DNA from: Bryobacterales bacterium KBS 96
Lineage (GTDB): Bacteria; Acidobacteriota; Terriglobia; Bryobacterales; Bryobacteraceae
Assembly: GCA_000381625.1 (NCBI GenBank)
Contig: KB906767.1
Coordinates: 6,626,629-6,690,628 of the forward strand
DNA: 64,000 nt
Direction: 5' to 3'
Part shown: positions 13,284 through 21,750 of the stretch, one piece after another
Layout of the letters: each line of letters begins with the position of its first letter
Position numbering within the stretch: position 1 is the first letter of the stretch
The notes under the pieces: model-generated
Database searches by the model: none
Told to the model about the DNA's origin: nothing
What the model saw: only the letters and a program-made list of their open reading frames with translations
Program-made: the position numbers and the translations under genes

Positions 13284-14264
13284 ATGAACCGCGCGTCTCC
13301 GGAAACCAATTCGTTATCACGCCGTTCTCTTATGAGGGGCGCGGCAGTTCTCGGCGTTTCAGCGGGAGCAATAGCTGGCGAGTCCGGAACGGAGCAAGCA
13401 AACTCCAAGCTGAAGGTAGCGATCTTCTCGAAGCATTTGCAGTTTCTCCAAGGCGCGGAACTAGCCCAGACCGCGGCCGATATCGGCTTTGACGGAATCG
13501 ATGTCACCGTTCGTAACGGCGGACACGTAGACCCCGCGCGAGTACGCCAGGATTTGCCTCCGCTGGTTGCGGCCATTCGCAGCCATGGCCTGGAGGCGCC
13601 GATGATTACAACCGATATCGTCGATGCCGGTACTCCTCATGCGGACGATATTTTGCAAACGATGGCCGAGTTGGGGATACGCCGGTATCGTTGGGGCGGC
13701 TTCAAATACAATCGCGAACAGCCGCTCACCAAGCAGCTTGAGGATTTGAAGCCCCGTGTTGCGAAGTTGGCCGACCTAAATTCCCGTTACCGCGTGGGAG
13801 CCATGTATCATACGCATTCCGGGGTAGATCTCGTGGGCGCGCCGATCTGGGATCTGCATGAAATCCTGGCAGGTTTGGACCCGCAGGCGGTTGGTGTGAA
13901 TTACGACATCGGACATGCCACGGTAGAGGGCGGCTTTGGCGGTTGGATCGACAGTTTCAGGATCACGGGAGCATACTTGCGCGGCATTGCCGTCAAAGAT
14001 TTTCTATGGGCGAAGGATTCGAAGGGAAGTTGGCGTCCCCAATGGAAACCGCTCGGTGACGGAATGGTCCGGTTTCCCGCATTTTTCGATATGGTGGCGG
14101 CGAGCCGTTTCTCAGGGCCGCTGCAATTACACTTTGAATACCCACTCGGCGGCGCAAACGAAGGGAAGAGAACTCTTACGATTCCGCGCGAGCAGGTATT
14201 TCGTGCGATGCGGCGGGATCTTCGGCAACTGCGATCATGGCTTACGGAGGCTTCGCTTGCGTGA
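13284..14264 (+). CDS. Tat-signal sugar phosphate isomerase/epimerase-like TIM barrel
   Basis: The 326-residue protein carries a twin-arginine signal (SRRSLMRGAAVLG, residues about 12-24) with a cleavage-like AIAGES region. The rest is an AP-endonuclease-2/xylose-isomerase-like TIM barrel: DIGFDGIDVTVRNGGHVDP near 62, YHTHSG near 175, GVNYDIGHATVEGG near 210 and LHFEYPLGG near 285, holding the His/Glu/Asp metal ligands of the fold. AGGAGG at 13265-13270 precedes the ATG by 13 bases. Many Acidobacteria encode such exported isomerase-like proteins of unknown substrate. Its end overlaps the next gene. Confidence 0.85.
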   Translation: MNRASPETNSLSRRSLMRGAAVLGVSAGAIAGESGTEQANSKLKVAIFSKHLQFLQGAELAQTAADIGFDGIDVTVRNGGHVDPARVRQDLPPLVAAIRSHGLEAPMITTDIVDAGTPHADDILQTMAELGIRRYRWGGFKYNREQPLTKQLEDLKPRVAKLADLNSRYRVGAMYHTHSGVDLVGAPIWDLHEILAGLDPQAVGVNYDIGHATVEGGFGGWIDSFRITGAYLRGIAVKDFLWAKDSKGSWRPQWKPLGDGMVRFPAFFDMVAASRFSGPLQLHFEYPLGGANEGKRTLTIPREQVFRAMRRDLRQLRSWLTEASLA

Positions 14265-15721
14265 CGACACCTGATGACTTTGCAGCACCGATACGACCTT
14301 CCTGGCGCCGGCGTCAATTCCTGAAGGCCTGTCCAACTCTATTTGCCGTGCCCTCCCTTATCGCGAGTCCCCGCCGAACCGATATCCGAATCGAACAGGT
14401 AAGCCATTCGTATCAGGACTACAAATATCGCGCTCCTTATATGTTCGGCGGATCGAAGGTAGATCGCGTCACGCTATTGAATGTAAATTGCGTCGTTCAG
14501 ACGCCCGACGGGCGCAGAGCCCAGGGGTTTGGCTCCATGCCGATGGGCAATATCTGGTCCTTTCCGTCGAAGGTGTTGTCCTACGACCAGACGCTTGCTG
14601 CGATGAAGGCGTTGGCTGTGCACGTTGAGAAGTTGACCAGCGACTACAAAGAATACGGCCATCCCATCGACATAAATGTGGCGCTCGAGCCGGCCTATTT
14701 GGAGGCCGCGAGGGAAGTGACCATGCAACAGAAGCTTCCGGAACCGATTCCCAAGCTCTGCACGCTGGTCACGGCGAGTCCCTTTGATGCCGCCATCCAC
14801 GATGCCTTCGGCAAAATCCATAAACGCAACGTCTACGAAACGTATGGTCCCGATTTGCTGCCGAACGATCTTTCGCGCTATCTGGGCCCGGCCTACAAAG
14901 GCATGTGGCTGAACCAGTTTATTTTGACGAAGCCGAAACCCACCCTACCGCTGTATCATTCCGTCGGCGCGTCCGATCCCTTGACGGCCGCCGAGGTGAA
15001 GCATCCCATTAATGATGGTCTGCCAGAGACGTTACCCGAATGGATTGGGTACAACGGCATCACGCATCTAAAAATTAAATTGAATGGAGACGATCTGGCG
15101 TCCGATGTCAGCCGCGTGCTCGAAATCGATCGAGTGACTACGGAAACGCAAGCCAAGCGGAAGGTCGCAACCTGGTTTTACTCACTCGATTTCAACGAGC
15201 GCTGCCGTAATGTGGAGTATCTGCTATCGTTCATCCGAAAAGTGAAAGAAGGTAGCCCCGCCGGTTTCGCGCGCATTCAGTACATCGAGCAGCCGACTGC
15301 CCGCGATCTGAATGCAAACCGGCAAAATGTCATGTTTCAGGCGGCAAAATTCGCTCCTGTCGTCATCGACGAATCGCTGACCGGGCTGGATGCGTTGCTG
15401 CTTGCGCGGGATATGGGCTACACCGGGGCGGCGCTCAAGGCGTGTAAGGGGCAAACGCAAGCGATGCTATTAGCGGCCGCTGGACAAAAGCTTAAAATGT
15501 TTCTCTGCGTACAAGATCTTACTTGTCCCGGAGCCTCCTTGATTCAATCCGCGGGAATTGCGTCTCATGTGCCGGGTGTCGCCGGCATCGAAGCCAATGC
15601 GCGCGAATACGTTCCGGTTGCAAACAAAGATTGGGAAGACCGATTCCCCGGAATTTTCCATATTACCGACGGGCAACTACGGACGGGCAATCTGACCGGC
15701 TTGGGGCTGGGAGCGGTTTGA
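14261..15721 (+). CDS. Enolase-superfamily (mandelate racemase/muconate lactonizing-like) enzyme
   Basis: I place the start at GTG 14261: it overlaps the previous stop in a GTGA arrangement and has GGAGG ten bases ahead, while ATG 14237 has no such site. The 486-residue product carries a Tat-like signal (SWRRRQFLKACPTLFAVP). The C-terminal barrel shows enolase-superfamily metal-ligand context: HLKIKLNGDD near the second strand (KxK-type base), QYIEQPT (Glu ligand) and PVVIDESLTG (Asp/Glu ligand), then KACKGQTQ. Members abstract the alpha-proton of carboxylates and typically act as sugar-acid dehydratases or racemases. The adjacent PQQ dehydrogenase and hydroxyacid dehydrogenase suggest a sugar-acid substrate, an inference. 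Confidence 0.82.
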   Translation: MTTPDDFAAPIRPSWRRRQFLKACPTLFAVPSLIASPRRTDIRIEQVSHSYQDYKYRAPYMFGGSKVDRVTLLNVNCVVQTPDGRRAQGFGSMPMGNIWSFPSKVLSYDQTLAAMKALAVHVEKLTSDYKEYGHPIDINVALEPAYLEAAREVTMQQKLPEPIPKLCTLVTASPFDAAIHDAFGKIHKRNVYETYGPDLLPNDLSRYLGPAYKGMWLNQFILTKPKPTLPLYHSVGASDPLTAAEVKHPINDGLPETLPEWIGYNGITHLKIKLNGDDLASDVSRVLEIDRVTTETQAKRKVATWFYSLDFNERCRNVEYLLSFIRKVKEGSPAGFARIQYIEQPTARDLNANRQNVMFQAAKFAPVVIDESLTGLDALLLARDMGYTGAALKACKGQTQAMLLAAAGQKLKMFLCVQDLTCPGASLIQSAGIASHVPGVAGIEANAREYVPVANKDWEDRFPGIFHITDGQLRTGNLTGLGLGAV

Positions 15722-15753
15722 CGACTTCCGGTCCTCTTCCAGTCGCTTGTTGG

Positions 15754-18123
15754 ATGGCTCCTTGGATAACGGCGCGAGCGCGAATTGGGCGCCGCGCAAA
15801 TAGCAACGAGGCAACCAGAGTTCGGTTTGAGTTCAGTTGCTCTATCCTGCTATTCGGCTTGTTTCTGAGCGCGGCGCTGCTTGCAGCCCAGAATGCTTCG
15901 CCGCCACAACGGATATCTCTTGAAAGTGGGAGGAAGCTATACGCCGAGCATTGCACGGGTTGTCATGGAGCGGACGCGCGCGGCACCGCGCAAGCTCCGA
16001 GTCTTCAGGGAAATCGCCGGCTGCGCCAGCGATCCATCGAGCAGCTACGTACTGTGATTCAACACGGTATCCCGGCTGCCGGTATGCCGGCTTTCAATCT
16101 TCCGATCCAGCAACTCGATGCACTCGCGGGTTTTGTGTATTCGTTGAACTCGTCGGCCGCGGAGAATGTTCTGTCGGGAAATCCGGCGGCAGGAAAGCAA
16201 ATCTTCTTCGGCACGGCGCAATGCGCCACGTGCCACATGGTGCAGGGCCGTGGCCGCGCGATTGGTCCGGATCTATCGAACGTGGGTCGCGAGATGACGG
16301 TCAATGAGATTGAAGAGGCACTGCTGCACCCGGATCGGAGCATTACTCCTGGTTATGAAATTGTAAAAGTGCGTTTGGGGAATGGGCAAATTATCGAAGG
16401 CTTCGCGAGAGGCCGAACTAACTTTGACCTACAGTTGCAAGACTTCAACGGACGCTTCCGTCTGCTTCAGAGTAGTGAGATCTCCTCGGTCGATCGGGAA
16501 CCGCGTTCTTTGATGGCGCCTTTGAAGGCGACTTCTGGCGAGCTTCAGGATCTGATCGCTTATCTGAGCCGGTTGACAGGCATTGAGCCGCAAACGCCTG
16601 TCGCCAACGAGTCCTCGGAGGCACATAATATTGACTTCGCGAGAATCCGTAATCCCCGCGCCGGCGATTGGCTGACCTATAACGGGAATCTGAGCGGAAA
16701 TCGCTATAGCGATCTCAGTCAGATCAACGCTGCGAATATCGACAAGTTGACCGTGAAATGGATGTTTCCAATCGCCCATTTCGGGTTAGAAGTAACGCCC
16801 ATCGTCGTGGATGGAATCATGTATGTCACCGGGCCGAATCAGGCACTCGCGCTCGATGCCCATACAGGCCGGCAGATCTGGCACTATTCACGCCCGCGCA
16901 CCGAGGGGCTGTTTGGAGATGCATCGTTAGGAACAAATCGCGGTGTCGCCATTCTCGGCGGCAACGTTTTTATGGTCACGGATAATGCCCACCTGATTGC
17001 TTTGAACCGCACGACCGGCGCTCTTGTTTGGGAGGCCGTGATGCCGGACGAGGCTCAGCACTACGGCTCTACAATAGCGCCGCTAGTCGTCAAGGACACC
17101 GTAATTGCGGGGGTTTCGGGCGGCGACTGGGGCATTCGCGGATTCATTGCCTGTTACGATGCGTCAACCGGAAAGAGGATCTGGCGGCACTGGACCATTC
17201 CGGCGAAGGGAGAGCCGGGCTACGACACCTGGAAAGGGAGAGATCCCTCCGATGGAGGCGGCGCCACATGGCTGACGGGCAGTTATGATCCCGAAACCGA
17301 TACGCTCTACTGGCCCACAGGCAATCCGTTTCCGGATTCCGACGACAGCAAACGTGGGGGCGACAATCTCTTTACGAATTGCATCCTCGCGCTGAATCCA
17401 GATACCGGGGCGTTAAAGTGGCATTACCAATTCACCCCGCATGATATTCGCGACCGGGATGCAACCGAGCCGCCAGTGTTGATCGACACGCGCTATCAAG
17501 GCAGGCAGCGGAAACTGCTGTTGCATGCCGATCGGAACGGTTTCTTCTATGTTTTGGATCGCACGAATGGCCAAGTGCTCCTCAGTAAAAGATTCCTGCA
17601 TCGGGTGAATTGGGCTACTGATATTGGGTCGGATGGGCGTCCGAATCTCTCGATTGGGCATATATCTCGATCGGATCGCGAAGCGAGTTGCCCTGGCGAT
17701 GCGGCGAACTGGAGTTCCACGGCCTTCAGTCCGGTGACGCGCCTTTACTATTTCCTGTCGCTTGAAGAATGCCAGCCGAACGAAGCCGCGGCCCATACCC
17801 TGGCTGTCAAACGGCAAAGCGAATCCGGCCAAAAATATTTGAGGGCCGTCGATATCGATACCGGCAAAGTCGCTTGGGAAATTCCACAGATTGGGCCGGT
17901 TTTGATGAAGACGTGGCCGGGTGTATTGGCGACGGCCGGTGGAATTGTGTTTTACAGCGATCCGAACGGAAGTTTTGCCGCGGTGGATGAGCGGTATGGC
18001 AAGCCGTTATGGCATTTCCCAACCAATGTCCTGATGAAAGCTTCGCCAATGACGTATATGGTCGACGGCAAGCAATTTATAGCGGTTGCAGCGGGCTCGG
18101 CGATCCTTTGTTTCGGTCTATAG
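15754..18123 (+). CDS. PQQ-dependent dehydrogenase with two N-terminal cytochrome c domains
   Basis: The frame is open from 15523, but the first 77 codons overlap the upstream gene, so I take ATG 15754 (789 residues). A signal segment (SCSILLFGLFLSAALLAAQ, about 28-46) leads into a first heme-c site CTGCHG near 68 and a second, CATCHM, near 158, the latter in a domain resembling planctomycete-type heme-binding modules (IGPDLSNVGR; LHPDRSITPGYE). A quinoprotein propeller follows from about 300 (WLTYNGNLSGNRYSDLSQIN; repeated W-docking strands). It would oxidise an alcohol or sugar in the periplasm and pass electrons through its own hemes. Fused cytochromes usually sit C-terminal to the propeller; here they are N-terminal and doubled. 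It lies 32 bases downstream of the enolase-superfamily gene. Confidence 0.88.
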   Translation: MAPWITARARIGRRANSNEATRVRFEFSCSILLFGLFLSAALLAAQNASPPQRISLESGRKLYAEHCTGCHGADARGTAQAPSLQGNRRLRQRSIEQLRTVIQHGIPAAGMPAFNLPIQQLDALAGFVYSLNSSAAENVLSGNPAAGKQIFFGTAQCATCHMVQGRGRAIGPDLSNVGREMTVNEIEEALLHPDRSITPGYEIVKVRLGNGQIIEGFARGRTNFDLQLQDFNGRFRLLQSSEISSVDREPRSLMAPLKATSGELQDLIAYLSRLTGIEPQTPVANESSEAHNIDFARIRNPRAGDWLTYNGNLSGNRYSDLSQINAANIDKLTVKWMFPIAHFGLEVTPIVVDGIMYVTGPNQALALDAHTGRQIWHYSRPRTEGLFGDASLGTNRGVAILGGNVFMVTDNAHLIALNRTTGALVWEAVMPDEAQHYGSTIAPLVVKDTVIAGVSGGDWGIRGFIACYDASTGKRIWRHWTIPAKGEPGYDTWKGRDPSDGGGATWLTGSYDPETDTLYWPTGNPFPDSDDSKRGGDNLFTNCILALNPDTGALKWHYQFTPHDIRDRDATEPPVLIDTRYQGRQRKLLLHADRNGFFYVLDRTNGQVLLSKRFLHRVNWATDIGSDGRPNLSIGHISRSDREASCPGDAANWSSTAFSPVTRLYYFLSLEECQPNEAAAHTLAVKRQSESGQKYLRAVDIDTGKVAWEIPQIGPVLMKTWPGVLATAGGIVFYSDPNGSFAAVDERYGKPLWHFPTNVLMKASPMTYMVDGKQFIAVAAGSAILCFGL

Positions 18124-18156
18124 CTCTAACCGAACCAGGGGCCGCGGCATTCGACA

Positions 18157-19143
18157 ATGGGAATAATGACGAAAGTAGCGGTTTTAGACGACTGGCAGGG
18201 CGTGGCGCGAAGTAGCACCGATTGGTCACCCTTGACGGCAGTTGCCAGCGTGGTCTTTTTTGAGCAGCCATTCAACGATGAGAACGACGCCGTGGAGAAG
18301 TTGGCGGATTTCGAGATCGTCTTGTCCATGCGTGAGCGAACGCCGTTGCCCGGTTCATTGATTCATCGTTTGCCGAAGCTGCGCATGCTCGGTATTACCG
18401 GCTCGCGCAATCGCTCCCTGGATGTCGATGTCTGCACAAGTCGGGGCGTGCTTGTGTGCAACACCGTTGGTGTGGGCGGCAGCGAGGCCGCCACTGCCGA
18501 ATTGGCGCTCGGCCTGTTGTTAGCCGCGGCCCGGGCAATTCCAGCGGCGGACGCCAATATCCGCGCCGGACGCTTTCAGGAAGGGTTGCCGGTTGGCGTT
18601 AGCTTGGCGGGGAAAACGATCGGGATCATCGGCCTTGGGCGCCTGGGCTCACACATGGCCCGCTATTGCCAGGCGCTGAACATGAATGTGCTGGCGTGGA
18701 GCCAGAATTTGACCGCGGAGAAAGCCCGATCGGCGGGCGCGGCTTTGGTTTCCAAAGAGGATTTGTTATCGCGCTCCGATGCCATCAGCATTCATGTGGT
18801 GTTGTCGCCCCGCTCGCGCGGGCTGATTGGCGCCGCCGACATTGCGCGAATGAAACCGGGAGCAATCCTGATCAACACGTCTCGCGGTCCCATTGTGGAC
18901 GAGGCGGCGCTGATCGATGCCGTGCGATCGGGGCGAATTATCGCTGGACTCGACGTCTATGACCGTGAGCCGCTGCCGCCAAATCATCCTTTGAGAAGCC
19001 TGCCGAATACGGTAATGACACCACATCTCGGCTACGGCGTGAAAGAGACGTGGGCAGAATACTACGGGCAAAGCCTGGAAAACGCACTTGCCTTTTTGAA
19101 TGGAAAGCCGCTGCGGGTTGTGAATTCCGAAGCCCTTCGATGA
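18157..19143 (+). CDS. D-2-hydroxyacid dehydrogenase (NAD-dependent)
   Basis: The 328-residue protein has the two-domain formate/glycerate dehydrogenase fold. The Rossmann motif is GIIGLGRLGSHMA (about 153-165). The catalytic residues are Arg in INTSRGPIVDE (about 245), Glu in DVYDREPLP (about 274) and His in TPHLGYG (about 294). Such enzymes reduce 2-keto acids to D-2-hydroxy acids or the reverse. It may start at 18157 (MGIMTK) or at the internal ATG 18166; neither has a clear ribosome binding site. It lies 33 bases after the PQQ dehydrogenase, so they are probably co-transcribed. Confidence 0.9.
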   Translation: MGIMTKVAVLDDWQGVARSSTDWSPLTAVASVVFFEQPFNDENDAVEKLADFEIVLSMRERTPLPGSLIHRLPKLRMLGITGSRNRSLDVDVCTSRGVLVCNTVGVGGSEAATAELALGLLLAAARAIPAADANIRAGRFQEGLPVGVSLAGKTIGIIGLGRLGSHMARYCQALNMNVLAWSQNLTAEKARSAGAALVSKEDLLSRSDAISIHVVLSPRSRGLIGAADIARMKPGAILINTSRGPIVDEAALIDAVRSGRIIAGLDVYDREPLPPNHPLRSLPNTVMTPHLGYGVKETWAEYYGQSLENALAFLNGKPLRVVNSEALR

Positions 19144-19310
19144 AGATCCGCCATTGGGCCCAGCGGTTGGCTAAGGCGCGGGATTTATGGGTTGGTGCGC
19201 CATCGCCGCCGTTGCGCCCGATTGCGCTGCGGGTGTTCAATAGTGGGTGTGGGAATCGGCAACGGTCCGACTACTAACCCACGAGAATGCCGCGCATTGG
19301 AGGAAGTTCA

Positions 19311-20195
19311 ATGGCTCACTGTTCCAGACGTGATTTCCTGAAGACCGGATTGGCCGCTAGCGCGCTCGCGGGCGCCGGAAGCTTGTCGTTGACCGCGGCG
19401 GGCGCGAAAGCAACAGATTGGGTAACGCTTGGAAAATCCGACGTCAAAGTAACGCGGCTCGCGTTTGGCACCGGGACCTTTAGCGGGCGAGTACAGCGCG
19501 ATTTGGGACAGGACCAGTTTACGAGGCTGGTGCGCTACGCCTACGACAACGGCATTCGTTTCTTTGAGACTGCCGAATCGTACGACGAAATGCACAGGAT
19601 GCTCGGCGTGGCTTTAAAAGGCATTCCGCGCGATAGTTACCGGCTCATGTCGAAAGTGACCACGCGCAAAGGTGTAGATCCCCAACAGAAGATCGATGAA
19701 CTGCGTAAGCTCGCGAATACCGAGTACTTCGATGTGATGCTGCTGCATTGGCAGCATGTTGCGTCATGGCCAACCGACAGTCTTCGGTGGCAGGACGGCA
19801 TCCAGGAAGCGCAATCGCGAAAGGCCGTGATCGCGCGCGGCGCATCGGTCCACGGACTTCCGGCGTTGCGCCAGGTTCCGGAAACCAAGTGGCTCGAAAT
19901 TGCGATGATTCGGATGAATCATAAGGGCGTCGCAATGGATGCCATGGATTACAACACTTCCGGCCTGGGAAATGTAAGCGAAGTCGTCACGCGCGTGAAG
20001 CAGGCCCGGGAGGGCGGAATGGGTGTGATCAGCATGAAACTGGTGGGAGAGGGTAGGTTCACGCAGCGCGAGGACCGGCAGGCAGCAATGAAATTCGCGT
20101 TCAAGCACGCGGGCGTTAATTCCGTAACGGTTGGCTATAAGAACACAGCAGAAATTGACGAAGCCATTGCAAATCTGAATTTAGCTCTCGCTTAA
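19311..20195 (+). CDS. Tat-signal aldo/keto reductase
   Basis: ATG 19311 is preferred over the upstream ATG 19287, because GGAGG at 19299-19303 sits eight bases ahead. It also puts the twin-arginine signal (CSRRDFLKTGLAAS) at the very N-terminus of a 294-residue protein. The body is an aldo/keto reductase barrel: TLGKSDVKVTRLAFGTGTFSG, then ETAESYDEMHRMLG with catalytic Tyr, then MSKVTTRK with catalytic Lys, and LHWQHVAS with His. The C-terminal cofactor region is short (VNSVTVGYKNTAEIDEAIAN). Substrate unknown; exported versions are common in Acidobacteria and Planctomycetes. Confidence 0.88.
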   Translation: MAHCSRRDFLKTGLAASALAGAGSLSLTAAGAKATDWVTLGKSDVKVTRLAFGTGTFSGRVQRDLGQDQFTRLVRYAYDNGIRFFETAESYDEMHRMLGVALKGIPRDSYRLMSKVTTRKGVDPQQKIDELRKLANTEYFDVMLLHWQHVASWPTDSLRWQDGIQEAQSRKAVIARGASVHGLPALRQVPETKWLEIAMIRMNHKGVAMDAMDYNTSGLGNVSEVVTRVKQAREGGMGVISMKLVGEGRFTQREDRQAAMKFAFKHAGVNSVTVGYKNTAEIDEAIANLNLALA

Positions 20196-20270
20196 ACTCG
20201 TCTTCTTCTGCTTTCTCGCCTATTGCCGGGCTGACAGTGGTGTTCGTTAAAGCGGGCGTATGATTGAGCC

Positions 20271-21716
20271 ATGGCTGACACTGCGGGTCTCTTTCGGTGC
20301 CTGTTTACGTTGATTTTCGTCTTCGCCGAAGTTGGAATGCTGGGCTTGATGGCCCAGGCAGCGGATCACGGCACAGGAAAAGATTGGCCCCAGTTCGGCT
20401 GGGATTTAACCAGCTCCAGCGCACCGCCGGACGCCACCGGCATTACTGCCGCGAATGTAGCCTCTCTCAAACGGCGCCAGGTTGACCTAGATGGCACGGT
20501 GGATGCCTCCGTCATTTATCTCCATCAGGCCACCATAAAGGGCTCGAAGCACGACGTCTTTTTCGTGACCACCACCTACGGGAAGACGATTGCCGTGGAT
20601 GCCAACGACTGCGCCATTCTATGGGAATATACGCCGTCCAAATACTCCACCTGGGAGGGTACCCGTCAGATCACTAACAGCACTCCGGTAGCCGATCCCG
20701 ACCGCCAGCACATCTATGCCGCGGCGCCCGACGGCGCCATTCGAAAGCTCGCCATTTCCGACGGGCACGCGCTGTGGACGACTCCGATTACGCTGCTGCC
20801 GCGACGGGAGAAGATCACATCGCCACTGAAGGAGTTTCGCGGCCACATCGTTGCCGTCACTGGCGGCTATGTCGGCGATCAGCCGCCTTATCAAGGACAC
20901 GTCGCCATCCTCGACGCTCAGAGCGGTAAGCTGCTGCACGTATGGAATTCGCTCTGCAGCGACCGCGCCGGCTTGATTGAGCCCAGTTCCTGTCCGGATG
21001 CCCAATCCGCGATTTGGGGGCGCGCCGGGGCGACCATCGATGTCACGACCGGCAACATATTTGTGGCAACGGGCAACGGTCCTTATGACGGCAAAACGAA
21101 TTGGGGCGATGCCCTGATCGAACTGAATTCCGACGCCACACGGATGCTCGGTAACTACACTCCCACCAATAACACCGAACTCAATGACCGCGATCTGGAC
21201 GTCGGTTCGACTTCACCCGTGCTTCTGGGCGGCGACAATTTGGCGCAAGGAGGCAAAGACGGGCAGATCCGCCTGCTGAGCATCAAGGCGATTGCGGGAA
21301 CCGCTCCACATAAGGATCATGAACGACAGACTGTGTCCACACCATCGGAGGCTGATTTGTTCACCGCTCCGGCGGTGTGGCGTCATAGTGGGAAGACGTG
21401 GATGTTTGCCGCCGACAAAGGCGGGACTGCGGCCTGGACGCTCAAAGGCGGCAAGCTGGTTTCGATGTGGAAGGACGGCAATGGCGGAACCAGCCCGGTT
21501 GTAGCCGGCGGCTTGCTCTATGTCTACAATCCTGGCGGCGGGCTACGCGTTTACGATGCCGTAAAGGGAAATCAAATCACCGATCTCGAAAGCGGCAGGG
21601 GCCACTGGAACAGCCCTATCGTGGTTGACGGCAAAATCGCTCTCCCCGAGGGAAACGCCAATAAGCACGCATCCACTGGCGTGCTCGACATCTGGGCCCT
21701 GCCGGCCGGACATTGA
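20271..21716 (+). CDS. Secreted PQQ-like beta-propeller protein
   Basis: The 481-residue protein has a signal peptide (LFTLIFVFAEVGMLGLMAQAA, residues about 11-32) and then repeated propeller blades with quinoprotein-type W-docking strands (DWPQFGWDLTSSSAP; CAILWEYTP; GHALWTTPI; GKLLHVWNS). It lacks heme motifs and is shorter than classical alcohol dehydrogenases. It could be a PQQ-binding dehydrogenase-like protein or a BamB-like structural propeller; I cannot decide, as the calcium and active-site residues are not evident. It is the last gene of the plus-strand run and is convergent with the ADOP permease 34 bases away. Confidence 0.8.
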   Translation: MADTAGLFRCLFTLIFVFAEVGMLGLMAQAADHGTGKDWPQFGWDLTSSSAPPDATGITAANVASLKRRQVDLDGTVDASVIYLHQATIKGSKHDVFFVTTTYGKTIAVDANDCAILWEYTPSKYSTWEGTRQITNSTPVADPDRQHIYAAAPDGAIRKLAISDGHALWTTPITLLPRREKITSPLKEFRGHIVAVTGGYVGDQPPYQGHVAILDAQSGKLLHVWNSLCSDRAGLIEPSSCPDAQSAIWGRAGATIDVTTGNIFVATGNGPYDGKTNWGDALIELNSDATRMLGNYTPTNNTELNDRDLDVGSTSPVLLGGDNLAQGGKDGQIRLLSIKAIAGTAPHKDHERQTVSTPSEADLFTAPAVWRHSGKTWMFAADKGGTAAWTLKGGKLVSMWKDGNGGTSPVVAGGLLYVYNPGGGLRVYDAVKGNQITDLESGRGHWNSPIVVDGKIALPEGNANKHASTGVLDIWALPAGH

Positions 21717-21750
21717 AACGCCGCCCCGGCAGGACGGTGCAATCAAGCCG

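Noticed and set aside
15523..15753. N-terminal extension of the PQQ dehydrogenase frame
   Set aside because: It overlaps the end of the enolase-superfamily gene in another frame and its residues do not look like a leader; the signal peptide follows ATG 15754.
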